Below are positions 22,533 through 31,223 of a DNA stretch of 40,596 nucleotides, piece by piece. The DNA is from Candidatus Goldiibacteriota bacterium (GTDB taxonomy: Bacteria > Oederibacteriota > JAAXVQ01). The stretch spans positions 1-40,596 of the forward strand of contig JAGVPM010000040.1 of assembly GCA_020052235.1 (NCBI GenBank), given 5' to 3'. A program made the position numbers and the translations under genes. The notes beneath the pieces are model-generated. The model saw only the letters and a list, made by a program, of their open reading frames with translations. It made no database searches and had not been told where the DNA came from. The stretch's first letter is position 1. Each line of letters starts with the position of its first letter.

Positions 22533-24113
22533 ATGGTTAAAGTTAAGCGGGCTTTAATAAGTGTTTCAGATAAAACCGGGATCGAAATGCTGGCCAAAGG
22601 TTTGGTGCGCCACGGCGTGGAGATTTTGTCCACCGGCGGCACGTCCAAAGCCTTAAAAGCCTTAGGGCTTGCGGTGAAGGATGTGGCGGAAGTGACCGGT
22701 TTTCCAGAGATGATGGATGGGCGCGTTAAAACCCTGCATCCCAAGATACACGGCGGCTTGCTGGCGCTGCGCAATAATCCCGATCACATGCGGCAGCTGG
22801 GCGAGCAGAACATTACTCCCATTGACATGGTTGTGGTGAACCTGTACCCCTTTGCCCAAACCGTATCCAAGCCCGGAGTCACGCTGGAGGATGCCATTGA
22901 AAACATTGATATTGGCGGTCCTTCCATGATCCGGTCGGCTTCCAAAAATTTTCACAGTGTGGCGGTGGTGGTCAATCCCGCACGCTATGAGTTGGTGTTG
23001 CAGGAAATGGATGCGAACCAGGGTTGCGTGCATGACGAGACCCTGCGGCATTTGGCCGTGGAAGCCTTTGACCAGACGGCCGAATATGATGCCGGGATTC
23101 ACCGGTTTTTGCAGGAAAAATTATTGAATGATTCTCCGCTGTTGTTTCCCCAGGCCGTCCGGATGACATACACCAAACAGCAGGATTTGCGGTATGGCGA
23201 AAATCCGCACCAGCAGGCGGCATTTTACGCCCAACCCCTTTCGTCCGGGCAGGAAACTTCCGTAACTGGAGCCAAGCAGCTGCATGGGAAAGAACTGTCG
23301 TTTAACAACATTGTGGACATCAATGCCGCGCTGGAAATCGTGAAGGATTTTGAGGAACCCGCGGCGTGCGTGATTAAGCATACCAATCCCTGCGGCATGG
23401 CAATTGGCGCTGACATCGCGGAAGCGTATGCCAAGGCGTATCAAGCGGATCCGCTGTCGGCCTATGGCGGGATTGTGGGCCTGAACCGTCCCTGCACCAA
23501 AGCCGTGGCCGAGCAGATGAAGGATCTTTTCCTGGAATGCCTGATCGCCCCGTGGTTTGATCCTGATGCGCTGGCCCTGTTGCAAAACAAGAAAAATATC
23601 CGCCTGATGGAGACCGGGGCTTTCAAGCGCCTGGCCATGGATAAACAATCCCTGGCAGCCATGGATTACAAGCGGGTGGTGGAAGGCCTGTTGATTCAAG
23701 AGCGGGATTTGGGGAAAATTTCAGCCGCGGAACTGAAAATCGTAACTCAACGGGCACCGAATGCCGAAGAAATACGCGATTTATTATTTGCCTGGCGGGT
23801 ATGCAAACACGTGAAGTCCAATGCGATTTTACTGGCCAAAAACGGAGTGACCTTGGGCGTGGGCCCGGGTCAGACCAATCGTGTGGGAGCCGTGGAAATT
23901 GCCTTGATCGGCGCCGGCGGGCAGGCCAAGGGCGCGGTGCTGGCGTCGGATGCATTTTTCCCGTTTCGCGACGGCTTGGATGCCGCGGCCCGCGCCGGTG
24001 TGACAGCCGTGATTCAACCCGGAGGCTCGACCCGGGACGAAGAAGTGATTGCCGCAGCCAACGAGCAGGGCCTTGCGATGGTCTTTACGGGCATGCGCCA
24101 TTTTAAGCACTAG
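22533..24113 (+). CDS. purH: Bifunctional AICAR transformylase/IMP cyclohydrolase
   Basis: This 526-residue enzyme catalyses the last two steps to IMP. The N-terminal MGS-like cyclohydrolase domain (about 1-195) begins '[20 protein letters not shown]' and includes '[11 protein letters not shown]' and '[19 protein letters not shown]'. The C-terminal transformylase domain contains '[15 protein letters not shown]', '[12 protein letters not shown]' with the catalytic Lys-His, and '[15 protein letters not shown]'. ATG 22533 has the SD CGGAGG at 22521-22526; the upstream TTG at 22527 would abut the SD. It is part of purN-purH-pilZ-purD-purE. Confidence 0.96.
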   Translation: MVKVKRALISVSDKTGIEMLAKGLVRHGVEILSTGGTSKALKALGLAVKDVAEVTGFPEMMDGRVKTLHPKIHGGLLALRNNPDHMRQLGEQNITPIDMVVVNLYPFAQTVSKPGVTLEDAIENIDIGGPSMIRSASKNFHSVAVVVNPARYELVLQEMDANQGCVHDETLRHLAVEAFDQTAEYDAGIHRFLQEKLLNDSPLLFPQAVRMTYTKQQDLRYGENPHQQAAFYAQPLSSGQETSVTGAKQLHGKELSFNNIVDINAALEIVKDFEEPAACVIKHTNPCGMAIGADIAEAYAKAYQADPLSAYGGIVGLNRPCTKAVAEQMKDLFLECLIAPWFDPDALALLQNKKNIRLMETGAFKRLAMDKQSLAAMDYKRVVEGLLIQERDLGKISAAELKIVTQRAPNAEEIRDLLFAWRVCKHVKSNAILLAKNGVTLGVGPGQTNRVGAVEIALIGAGGQAKGAVLASDAFFPFRDGLDAAARAGVTAVIQPGGSTRDEEVIAAANEQGLAMVFTGMRHFKH

Positions 24114-24131
24114 GCGATAAAGGAGAAATAC

Positions 24132-24488
24132 ATGGAGAATAAACGCTATGATTATCGGACGCCGATTCAAATCATTGTGGATCATATGCAATGCTCGACC
24201 GGATCCAGCGAAATGAATTGCCACGGCTATATTATGGAGATATCCGCCTCGGGGTGCCGGATCGAATCCGAGACGGAGTTGCAGGCCGGACAGGATATTA
24301 TGGTCAGCTTCGTGCTGGCCCAGGGACACTCGATTTTGAATGCAAGAATCAATATCATCCGGACGCTGGGGAAAGATAAAAAATTATTTGTGGCCGTGGG
24401 TCAGTTTGTGGGTTTAACGGAGTACGATGAGAGCAAAATTCGCGAATTTGTGGTTTGGAAAGAATCGCAACAGGAGATGAGGGAATGA
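24132..24488 (+). CDS. PilZ-like protein inside the purine gene cluster
   Basis: This 118-residue protein has RxxxR (R5-Y-D-Y-R9) at the N-terminus and a second motif 'EISASGCRIES', which is (E)xSxxG instead of the usual (D/N)xSxxG. Beta strands of the PilZ barrel follow ('DIMVSFVLAQGHSILNARIN', 'KKLFVAVGQFVGLTEYDESK'). The Glu substitution may weaken c-di-GMP binding. The SD AGGAG precedes the ATG. Its stop overlaps the purD start as ATGA, so it is translated with the purine genes. A functional link between c-di-GMP and purine synthesis is suggestive only. Confidence 0.78.
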   Translation: MENKRYDYRTPIQIIVDHMQCSTGSSEMNCHGYIMEISASGCRIESETELQAGQDIMVSFVLAQGHSILNARINIIRTLGKDKKLFVAVGQFVGLTEYDESKIREFVVWKESQQEMRE

Positions 24489-25759
24489 AAGTTTTAATCA
24501 TCGGCAGCGGCGGCCGGGAATTCGGCCTGGCTTGGGCCGTCAAGCGTTCGCCTAAAGTGACTGAGGTTTTAGTGGCTCCGGGAAACGCCGGCATGGCGGG
24601 CCTGGCACGCTGCGTGCCCGTAGCCGCAGATGACGTGGAGGGCTTGGTCAAACTGGCCAAAGCGGAAAAAGCGGACTTGGTGATTGTGGGCCCTGAAATG
24701 CCGTTGACCTTGGGTTTGGTGGATCGTCTGCAGGCTCAAGGCATTCCGGCGTTTGGTCCTTCGCAAGCCGCGGCGCAATTGGAAGGCAGTAAGACCTTTG
24801 CCAAGGATTTCATGCAGCGGCACAATATTCCCACGGCCAAGTATCGCGTTTGCCGCACTCAGGCTGAGGCTGAAGCCGCGGTTCAGGAATTCGGCATTCC
24901 CGTGGTGATCAAAGCCGACGGTTTGGCGGCGGGCAAGGGCGTAACCGTGGCCGTGACGCGCGAGCAGGCATTGGAAGCCATCCGGCAGATTTTACTGGAG
25001 CGTGTATTTGGCGCAGCCGGTGAGCAATTGGTGATCGAAGAATGCCTGGTGGGGGAAGAAGCCAGCGTGCTGGCTTTTGCCGACGGCAAAACCGTGGTGC
25101 CCATGGTGGCCGCGCAAGACCATAAGCGTGTGTTCGACGCCGACCAGGGACCCAACACCGGGGGCATGGGCGCGTACGCGCCGACTCCCGTGGTAACCGA
25201 TGAATTGTTGGAACAAATTCAGCGTGAAATTTTGGAACCCACCATTCTGGGCATGGCTGCCGAAGGCATGCCGTACCGGGGAATTTTGTATGCGGGCCTG
25301 ATGATCACCGCGCAGGGGCCAAAAGTCATTGAGTACAATTGCCGTTTCGGAGATCCCGAAACCCAGGTGATTCTGCCGTTGTTGGAAACGGACTTGGTGG
25401 AAATTGCCCTCGATTGCATTGCCGGGCAATTGGATGAAGACCGTATTTGGTGGAAAACGCAGGCCGCGGTTTGCGTGGTCATGGCCGCTGGGGGTTACCC
25501 GGGAACGTTTGCCAAGGGGCAGGCGATCTCAGGGCTGGAAGCGGCCCAACAGGTTCCCGGCGTCATGGTGTGGCATGCGGCCACAACTTTCAAAAACGGC
25601 CAATTTCTCACAGCCGGCGGCCGCGTGCTGAGCGTCATTGCCGAGGGTGACACGATTGCCCAAGCCGTGGAACGGGCCTATGAGGCTGCGGCCAAAATTC
25701 ATTTTGCAGGCATACATTACCGGCGCGACATTGCCGCGCGCGCACTGCGCCGGGCGTAG
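24485..25759 (+). CDS. purD: Phosphoribosylamine-glycine ligase
   Basis: GAR synthetase (424 residues), an ATP-grasp enzyme that joins phosphoribosylamine and glycine in the second step of purine synthesis. It begins 'KVLIIGSGGREFGLAWAVKR'; most PurD proteins have GGREHALAW here, so His is replaced by Phe. Further hallmarks are 'VVIKADGLAAGKGVTVA', 'VPMVAAQDHKRVFDADQGPN', 'TGGMGAYAPTPV' and 'EYNCRFGDPETQVILPLL'. The start at 24485 forms an ATGA overlap with the PilZ gene. The TAG stop (25757-25759) lies within the dispersed GTAGGGG repeat. Confidence 0.95.
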   Translation: MKVLIIGSGGREFGLAWAVKRSPKVTEVLVAPGNAGMAGLARCVPVAADDVEGLVKLAKAEKADLVIVGPEMPLTLGLVDRLQAQGIPAFGPSQAAAQLEGSKTFAKDFMQRHNIPTAKYRVCRTQAEAEAAVQEFGIPVVIKADGLAAGKGVTVAVTREQALEAIRQILLERVFGAAGEQLVIEECLVGEEASVLAFADGKTVVPMVAAQDHKRVFDADQGPNTGGMGAYAPTPVVTDELLEQIQREILEPTILGMAAEGMPYRGILYAGLMITAQGPKVIEYNCRFGDPETQVILPLLETDLVEIALDCIAGQLDEDRIWWKTQAAVCVVMAAGGYPGTFAKGQAISGLEAAQQVPGVMVWHAATTFKNGQFLTAGGRVLSVIAEGDTIAQAVERAYEAAAKIHFAGIHYRRDIAARALRRA

Positions 25760-25782
25760 GGGCGAACCAAAGTGTTCGCCCG
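25756..25782. repeat. GTAGGGG palindromic element, copy 4
   Basis: GTAGGGGCGAAC and GTTCGCCCGC around CAAAGT; the outer CTAC end is lost. The element provides the TAG stop codon of purD. Confidence 0.8.
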
Positions 25783-25809
25783 CATTTAATGATTTTTTTG
25801 GAGGTCGTT

Positions 25810-26337
25810 ATGGCGAATCAACCTTTGGTGGGCATCGTGATCGGAAGTGATTCGGATCTTCCGGTGATTCAGGAAACAGCGAATATTTTGGAATATCTGG
25901 GCGTGGGATATGAGCTGACCATTGCCTCCGCGCACCGTTCACCCGGCCGCGTGCGGGAATGGGTCAAGTCGCTTAAGGACAAAGGGGTGGAAGTCATTAT
26001 CGCAGGTGCGGGCGGGGCAGCGCATCTGCCCGGAGTTATTGCCGCCGAAACCACGCTGCCGGTGATTGGCATTCCCATGCCGACTTTGTATTTTAACGGG
26101 CAGGATTCACTCCTCTCCATGGTGCAAATGCCCTCCGGGATTCCCGTGGCTTCCATGGCCGTGGGCAAAGCCGGAGCCACCAATGCCGGGGTTTTTGCCG
26201 CGCAAATTTTGGCCTTGAAGCATGAGGCCGTTGCCCAGGCTTTGAAAAAGTTTAAAGACGAGTTGGCTCAAGGCGTGGAAAAGAAAGCCGCCAAACTGGA
26301 CCAGCTCGGAATTGACAAATACATTGAAACCATGTAA
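25810..26337 (+). CDS. purE: N5-carboxyaminoimidazole ribonucleotide mutase (class I PurE)
   Basis: This 175-residue enzyme converts N5-CAIR to CAIR in purine synthesis. 'VGIVIGSDSDLPVIQ' (GSDSD at 12-16), 'YELTIASAHRSPGRV', 'IIAGAGGAAHLPGVIAA' and 'NAGVFAAQILAL' are diagnostic of PurE. SD GGAGG precedes ATG 25810; the longer ORF from 25789 starts before that SD. No purK is next to it, so the N5-CAIR synthetase must be elsewhere or the enzyme uses CO2 and AIR. The next gene starts inside or just after its end. Confidence 0.95.
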   Translation: MANQPLVGIVIGSDSDLPVIQETANILEYLGVGYELTIASAHRSPGRVREWVKSLKDKGVEVIIAGAGGAAHLPGVIAAETTLPVIGIPMPTLYFNGQDSLLSMVQMPSGIPVASMAVGKAGATNAGVFAAQILALKHEAVAQALKKFKDELAQGVEKKAAKLDQLGIDKYIETM

Positions 26338-27583
26338 TTCACATTCCCCTTTTCCTCCGCTGCGGGCCTTGATCTTTGATATGGACGGTACGCTCTACCG
26401 GAGCGCGGTCTTGGATCAGCGGTATGAAGAATCCATCTATCAAATGGTCGCTGAGCGAAAACGTGTTTCTCTGGCGCAAGCCCGGATTGTATTCCGTACC
26501 TGCCATGAAACCTTGGCCGCGCGTTTAAAAGTTCGGCCTTCCAAATTATTTACCCTAAATGAAATGGGCATCTCCGACCGGGTTTGGGCCGCCCGGCAAG
26601 GGCGCTGCGTGAAACCGGGCGCGGTGCTGAAACCCGATCTGCGCCTGCGGAAAATGTTGCTGGAACTCTCGGCTGATTTTCGCCTGGCCGTGGTGACCAA
26701 CAATCATCGCGCAAATACGTTGGAAACCTTGGCGTGCTTGGGTATTGGCGAGTGCTTCGATGAAATCATGACCTTAAGTGAGAGCCGTTGTTTTAAACCT
26801 TCTTCTGAGTTGTACCGTGATATGGCCGGGCGTTTGCGGGTGGACCCCGCCGAATGCCTCTCCGTTGGGGACCGGTATCATTTGGATTTGGAACCGGCGG
26901 CCGCCATTGGAATGCACACGGTGTTGGTGCAAAGCATGCAGGACGTGTATCAACTTCCAAAATATTTATTGCCTGCGTGCGCTGAAACCTTGGTGCTGCG
27001 GAATAACCGCGGCCTGGAGGCTGCGGCCAAAAAAGTTGCGGCCGTATTGAAAGCCGGGCATTTGGCCGTGCTGCCGACCGATACCGTGTACGGGCTCTCG
27101 GCCATTCCGGCCACGGATGCCGTGCGTTGGATTTATCGCGCCAAGGGGCGGGCCAAAGAGAACCCGCTGGTGCTGCTGTTGGCGGATGCGCGCGAAGCTG
27201 CGAAGTATGCGCGGGTTACGCCTAAAGCGCAAGCGCTTATGCAACAACACTGGCCCGGCGGATTGACGCTGGTATTGCCGGCCAAACCCGGAACCTCGTG
27301 GGGAAAGATCACACGCGGCGGACGCACGCTGGCTTTGCGCGTGCCGGATAATGCCTTTATGCAGAAAGTTATCCGCTTGGCAGGTGGAGCGCTGGCCACT
27401 ACCTCGGCGAATCGTTCGGGTGAACCGGCGCCAATAACAGCGCAAACTTTGGATGCACGCATGCTGGCTTTCGTTCACCTGGTGGTTGATTCCGGTCCAT
27501 GTCCAGTCAAAATTCCTTCCACCGTAGCCCGAGTGCAAGGCAAGCGCATCCGAATTTTACGGCCTGGGGCAGTCGCATTGTAA
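26312..27583 (+). CDS. HAD hydrolase fused to a TsaC/YrdC threonylcarbamoyl-AMP synthase
   Basis: This is a two-domain protein of about 420 residues. The N-terminal half is a HAD hydrolase: motif I 'LIFDMDGTLYRS', motif II 'VVTNNHRANTLETL', motif III Lys in 'RCFKPSSELYRDM', motif IV 'SVGDRYHLDLEPAAAIG'. The C-terminal 190 residues are a TsaC/Sua5 domain: 'AGHLAVLPTDTVYGLSAI', 'IYRAKGRAKENPLVLLL', 'WPGGLTLVLPAK', 'TLALRVPDN', 'TSANRSGEPAP' and 'PSTVARV'. TsaC makes threonylcarbamoyl-AMP for tRNA t6A. No ATG fits before motif I; the start is probably TTG 26312 or 26324, overlapping purE, and the SD is poor. The HAD half could be a phosphatase unrelated to t6A. Confidence 0.85.
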   Translation: MTNTLKPCNSHSPFPPLRALIFDMDGTLYRSAVLDQRYEESIYQMVAERKRVSLAQARIVFRTCHETLAARLKVRPSKLFTLNEMGISDRVWAARQGRCVKPGAVLKPDLRLRKMLLELSADFRLAVVTNNHRANTLETLACLGIGECFDEIMTLSESRCFKPSSELYRDMAGRLRVDPAECLSVGDRYHLDLEPAAAIGMHTVLVQSMQDVYQLPKYLLPACAETLVLRNNRGLEAAAKKVAAVLKAGHLAVLPTDTVYGLSAIPATDAVRWIYRAKGRAKENPLVLLLADAREAAKYARVTPKAQALMQQHWPGGLTLVLPAKPGTSWGKITRGGRTLALRVPDNAFMQKVIRLAGGALATTSANRSGEPAPITAQTLDARMLAFVHLVVDSGPCPVKIPSTVARVQGKRIRILRPGAVAL

Positions 27584-27590
27584 ATGTGGT

Positions 27591-27620
27591 AGTAGGGGCG
27601 TATTGCAATACGCCCCTACT
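27591..27620. repeat. GTAGGGG palindromic element, copy 5 (perfect)
   Basis: A perfect 30-bp palindrome: AGTAGGGGCGTATTG followed at once by its reverse complement. It lies between convergent genes and overlaps the TAG stop of the TadE-like gene (minus strand). It may act on both transcripts as a 3' hairpin. Confidence 0.92.
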
Positions 27621-28086
27621 AATCGTGGTTTTGAATTCTTCGAATAATCCCGAGTACTTTAGACGTGGTGATTTGGGTCAGGCCAACAACCCCGGGTTTG
27701 GGGTTGTCGGCAATCACGGCGCTTTGTGCGGAGATGGGAAATCCTTCGGGTTTGAAAATATGGAAAAATCCAATGGACGGTACGGTATAGTCGGCCTTGA
27801 ACGCCATGCCTTTTTCCAAGGAACCGGAAATTTTTATGGGATCATTTTGCAAGGGCAGGATTTGTTTTACCTCTTCGCCATTGTGATTGATGGCAGGGGA
27901 ATTGTGATAAATGTTCCGCAGCCACGCGGCCCGGCGAGCGGCTTCCTGGCACCGGATTTGCGCGGATCCCAGCAGCACGAATTGGATCACGGCGGTTATA
28001 ACCATGTAAAATAAAAAAACAACCATGGCCAATTCAACAAACGCCTGCCCCCGGGTTTCGCGCAGCCGACGGTCCATTCGTCTCAT
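27619..28086 (-). CDS. TadE-like pilus assembly/pseudopilin protein
   Basis: This 155-residue protein has the TadE N-terminus: basic residues, 'RGQAFVELAMVVFLFYMVIT', then 'QFVLLGSAQIRCQEAARRAA'. The Glu in FVELA matches the conserved +5-like Glu of TadE pseudopilins. The C-terminal part would lie outside the membrane. TadE minor pilins help assemble Flp pili. Its ATG overlaps the stop of the upstream PAS gene (ATGA). It is divergent from the flp pilin and prepilin peptidase genes 1.1 kb away. Confidence 0.82.
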   Translation of the reverse strand: MRRMDRRLRETRGQAFVELAMVVFLFYMVITAVIQFVLLGSAQIRCQEAARRAAWLRNIYHNSPAINHNGEEVKQILPLQNDPIKISGSLEKGMAFKADYTVPSIGFFHIFKPEGFPISAQSAVIADNPKPGVVGLTQITTSKVLGIIRRIQNHD

Positions 28087-29039
28087 TGCAGGGTCACCAG
28101 GGCCAATTCCCAGGATTCGCCGGCCGGGGAAAAAATCGCGCGCGCCAGCATGGTTGGAGCCTTGGGAATAAGGGCCAGTTTGGCCTCGGATAATTGGCCG
28201 GGTTTTTTAAGGCTGGCATTGTAAAAATCCGTCACAGAAGCAGGCAAGGGCGCGGTGAATACGTGCAGGTTGATCAATTCTTCCTTGCGGCAATTCAACA
28301 ATTCCAGGGCCAGAGTGTTGGCGCCGATGATTTTATTATCGCGGTCAACGGCCAGGGCCGCGTGCGGCATTTCTCCAAGCAGCAATTCAGCGAAATGCCG
28401 GATTTTTTTATTTGCGCCCCGGGAAGCTTCGGATTCACCTTCCGCGTGTTGCCGGGGATCCACCCAGTCATACCGCCGCAAGCGCGTCCAGGCCAGAAAA
28501 GCAATAGCCAAGGATGATGCCAGCATGAGTATGTAAAAACGGACGGAAATGGCCCGGCTTTCCTGTACAAAACCCGCCTCGTCGAAATTGGCCCGAAAGT
28601 AGCTGTCATCACGGTCCGGCAGGGGAACTTGGATGGAGAAGATGCGGCGGCCATGGTCCGTATGATGTTTGATTACCGGAGCGGCGAGCCTGGGTCCCTG
28701 GGGTACATCGGTTTTTTTCCCCATCCATCCCGAATCCGTATGCAACGAAATTTTCCCTGTGTTGTCAAAAATCATGGCGTCCACGATCTGCGGGTGGTTT
28801 GCGCGGGCGCTGCGTAAAGCGGCCAAAGCCGCCAGATCGTCATTGGAGGCTTGGGCCCGGGCCAATTGTGCGGCCAGATCCTGAGTAATTTGGGTCTGGA
28901 GGTGACGGAGTTCGTTGTGATAGCGGGTGTTGGTCAGGGTCAGAAGGTAGTCCGTGATCATAAATTGAAACAGCAAGGAGGTGGCAAATATCAATACCGG
29001 CAATACCAGGACCGGTGGAAGTGCTTTTTTCGGCGCCAT
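28083..29039 (-). CDS. Membrane-bound PAS sensor protein without kinase domain
   Basis: This 318-residue protein has a first membrane helix at 'LPPVLVLPVLIFATSLLFQF', an extracytoplasmic region with a coiled part and a Cache/dCache-like core ('IVDAMIFDNTGKISLHTD'), a second helix at 'FYILMLASSLAIAFLAW', then a cytoplasmic PAS domain ('LLGEMPHAALAVDRDNKIIG', 'ANTLALELLNCRKEEL'). No HisKA, GGDEF or other output follows. The ATG at 29039 has an AGGAGG SD; the longer frame from 29108 overlaps the promoter. It is coupled to the TadE-like gene, so it may sense a signal relevant to pilus assembly. Confidence 0.78.
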   Translation of the reverse strand: MAPKKALPPVLVLPVLIFATSLLFQFMITDYLLTLTNTRYHNELRHLQTQITQDLAAQLARAQASNDDLAALAALRSARANHPQIVDAMIFDNTGKISLHTDSGWMGKKTDVPQGPRLAAPVIKHHTDHGRRIFSIQVPLPDRDDSYFRANFDEAGFVQESRAISVRFYILMLASSLAIAFLAWTRLRRYDWVDPRQHAEGESEASRGANKKIRHFAELLLGEMPHAALAVDRDNKIIGANTLALELLNCRKEELINLHVFTAPLPASVTDFYNASLKKPGQLSEAKLALIPKAPTMLARAIFSPAGESWELALVTLQ

Positions 29040-29078
29040 GGGGGCCTCCTGGAAATTTGTTGATAAAAGAATATGCGT

Positions 29079-29108
29079 ATTATATAGTTCTTGCGGTTGT
29101 ACAGTCAA
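29079..29108 (-). promoter_or_regulatory. Promoter of the PAS-TadE operon
   Basis: On the minus strand TTGACT (29108-29103), an 18-base spacer and a perfect TATAAT (29084-29079), followed by a 39-base leader to the PAS gene. Confidence 0.8.
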
Positions 29109-29151
29109 TTTATTCGCTCGCGGAAACGGGAAAAATCGTGTTTTATCGCAC

Positions 29152-29179
29152 GTAGGGAACAGGCATGCCTGTTCCCTGC
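29152..29179. repeat. GTAGGG palindromic element, copy 6
   Basis: GGGAACAGGCA followed at once by TGCCTGTTCCC (29155-29176), a perfect 22-bp palindrome with a GTA prefix. It lies just upstream of the flp SD. Confidence 0.85.
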
Positions 29180-29197
29180 AAAAACGGAGGTGAACTC

Positions 29198-29380
29198 ATG
29201 TTGCAGGCATTTAAAAAAGCAAAAACCAGCGAGCGCGCACAGGGCATGACCGAATACATAATTATTGTCGCCCTCATTGCCTTAGTGGCCATTGCCGGAG
29301 TAAAAATATTCGGTAAAAAAATCGCCACATTATTTGAAAATAAAGCCGCGCAAATCGAACAGGAAACCGGCGGCGAATGA
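29198..29380 (+). CDS. flp: Flp/Fap type IVb pilin
   Basis: This 60-residue prepilin has a short basic leader ending ERA, then 'QGMTEYIIIVALIALVAIAG'. The hydrophobic helix begins with the conserved +5 Glu-Tyr (E19, Y20), so cleavage is expected after Ala14, where most Flp pilins have Gly. The size matches Flp family pilins, which form the Tad pilus fibre. SD ACGGAGG at 29184-29190. The prepilin peptidase gene follows after 21 bases. The rest of the Tad machinery (TadA, TadB/C, RcpA) is not in the window. Confidence 0.9.
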   Translation: MLQAFKKAKTSERAQGMTEYIIIVALIALVAIAGVKIFGKKIATLFENKAAQIEQETGGE

Positions 29381-29401
29381 TTGTTTTAAGGCAGGCGCTC
29401 A

Positions 29402-29917
29402 GTGGACGTTAAACTTGTGGTGTTAATTTCGATTTTAGCTGTCGCGTGTTTTACGGATTTGAGGCAGCAAAAGGTTTACAACTGGCTGACGTTTCCAGCC
29501 ATGGCATTGGGGTTTGTGTTTAACACCGCCGCTCATTCTTGGCCAGGCTTGGGGATTTCCCTGGCCGGACTTGTAGTGGGCGGCTTGGTTTTTTTTCCGG
29601 CATTTTGGATGGAAGGCATGGGAGCCGGGGACATCAAACTGATGGCCGCGGTGGGTGCGTTTATGGGGTGGAAGTTTGCGCTCAATGCCGCAGTGGATAC
29701 GGCGATCATCGGCGGGATCTTGGCTGTGGTTTTTCTGCTGATTAAAGGGGAACTCCGAAACACGCTAAAACGCATGGTGCGGATCATTTTTCCGGACCGC
29801 AGCCTTCGCGGGAATTCGGAAGTGAACGCATACTCGTACGCCTTGCCGTATGCAGTGGTAATTTCCCTGGGGACCGTGGCCGCGCGTTTTTTTCCATCGT
29901 TCATCGCGCTGCCCTAA
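29402..29917 (+). CDS. Prepilin peptidase, TadV/CpaA type (A24 family)
   Basis: This 171-residue membrane aspartyl protease removes the leader of Flp and TadE/F pilins. The two catalytic aspartates are D19 in '[13 protein letters not shown]' and D77 in the GxGD motif '[18 protein letters not shown]'. Four to six membrane helices. The N-terminal methylase/zinc domain of PilD is absent, as usual for TadV. The start is GTG 29402; the SD is weak (TAAGGCAGG), so translation may be coupled to flp. It ends 28 bases before argG. Confidence 0.92.
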   Translation: MDVKLVVLISILAVACFTDLRQQKVYNWLTFPAMALGFVFNTAAHSWPGLGISLAGLVVGGLVFFPAFWMEGMGAGDIKLMAAVGAFMGWKFALNAAVDTAIIGGILAVVFLLIKGELRNTLKRMVRIIFPDRSLRGNSEVNAYSYALPYAVVISLGTVAARFFPSFIALP

Positions 29918-29945
29918 ATCGGGATTAATAGAAAGGACAAAGATC

Positions 29946-31169
29946 ATGGAAGTTAAAAAAGTGGTTTTGGCTTATTCCGGAGGATTGGATACCTCGGTGA
30001 TTATTCCGTGGTTGAAGGAAAATTACGGCTGCGAGGTGATTGCGTGCGCAGCCGATGTGGGGCAGGAAGAGGAATTGCAGGGCTTGCCCGCCAAGGCCAA
30101 AAAAACCGGTGCCTCCAAATGCTATGTGTTGGATTTGAAAAAGGAATTTGCCGAGGAATATATTCTGCCCATGTTAAAGTCAGGGGCGGTGTATGAAAAC
30201 AAATATTTATTGGGCACGTCCATTGCGCGGCCTTTGATTGCCAAGCATCAAGTCAAAGTGGCGCTCAAGGAAGGCGCGGATTCGGTTTCACACGGCTGCA
30301 CGGGCAAAGGCAATGATCAAGTGCGTTTTGAGCTCACTTACAAAGCTTTGGCGCCGCATCTGAACGTGATCGCGCCCTGGCGCGACCCCAAATGGACCAT
30401 TCGTTCGCGCGAAGATGCGCTGGAATATGCGGCTGAACATAAGGTTCCGGTTTCACAAAGCTTGAAGAAAATTTATTCCCGCGACCGCAACTTGTGGCAC
30501 ATTTCCCACGAAGGCGCGGAATTGGAAGACCCGTGGGCTGAACCCAAACCCGCGGTTTGGATGCTGACCCAGGACCCGGAGAAAGCGCCGAACAAACCCG
30601 CGTATGTGACCATTGGCTTTGAAGCCGGAAAACCCGTGAGTTTGAACGGCACGCGTATGGACATGGTGGCATTGATTCAACGCTTGAACAAAATCGCCGG
30701 TATACACGGCGTGGGGCGCACGGATTTGGTGGAGAACCGCTTGGTGGGCATGAAGTCGCGCGGAGCATATGAAACCCCGGCAGGCACGATATTAGTGGCG
30801 GCGATCCATGAGCTGGCCAGCTTGGTGCTGGACCGCGAGACCATGCACTACCGCAGCCAACTGGCGCTCAAATATGCGGACTTGGTTTACAACGGGCAGT
30901 GGTTCATGCCCTTGCGCGAAGGGATTGACGCGTTCATGAACGAAGTCATGCAGCCGGCCACAGGCGAGGTGCGCATGAAATTGTATAAAGGCCAAGCCAC
31001 GGTGGCTGGGCGCCGTTCGGCGAATTCATTGTTCGCCGAAGCGTTAGCCACGTTTGGCCGGGATCAAGTCTACCGTCAAAGCGATGCCACAGGGTTCATT
31101 AACCTATTTGGTTTGCCCATGAAAGTGCAAGCTGAGTTGGCTGCGAAAAAGAAGGCAAAACGAAAATGA
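29946..31169 (+). CDS. argG: Argininosuccinate synthase
   Basis: This 407-residue enzyme joins citrulline and aspartate with ATP, in arginine synthesis. The N-terminal PP-loop is '[16 protein letters not shown]'. Further hallmarks are '[20 protein letters not shown]' and '[20 protein letters not shown]'. SD GAAAGGA at 29931-29937. argH lies 1 kb downstream, separated by a MITE-like repeat and a nucleotidyltransferase/HEPN pair that look inserted between the two arginine genes. Confidence 0.97.
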   Translation: MEVKKVVLAYSGGLDTSVIIPWLKENYGCEVIACAADVGQEEELQGLPAKAKKTGASKCYVLDLKKEFAEEYILPMLKSGAVYENKYLLGTSIARPLIAKHQVKVALKEGADSVSHGCTGKGNDQVRFELTYKALAPHLNVIAPWRDPKWTIRSREDALEYAAEHKVPVSQSLKKIYSRDRNLWHISHEGAELEDPWAEPKPAVWMLTQDPEKAPNKPAYVTIGFEAGKPVSLNGTRMDMVALIQRLNKIAGIHGVGRTDLVENRLVGMKSRGAYETPAGTILVAAIHELASLVLDRETMHYRSQLALKYADLVYNGQWFMPLREGIDAFMNEVMQPATGEVRMKLYKGQATVAGRRSANSLFAEALATFGRDQVYRQSDATGFINLFGLPMKVQAELAAKKKAKRK

Positions 31170-31223
31170 GTTGTCAGAGGGGAACGGTGCCGACGATCAC
31201 TTGATATAGTTACTGCTTTTTAA

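Noticed and set aside
27499-28014. 171-codon plus-strand ORF
   Set aside because: Antisense to the TadE-like gene and crosses a perfect palindrome; no family features.
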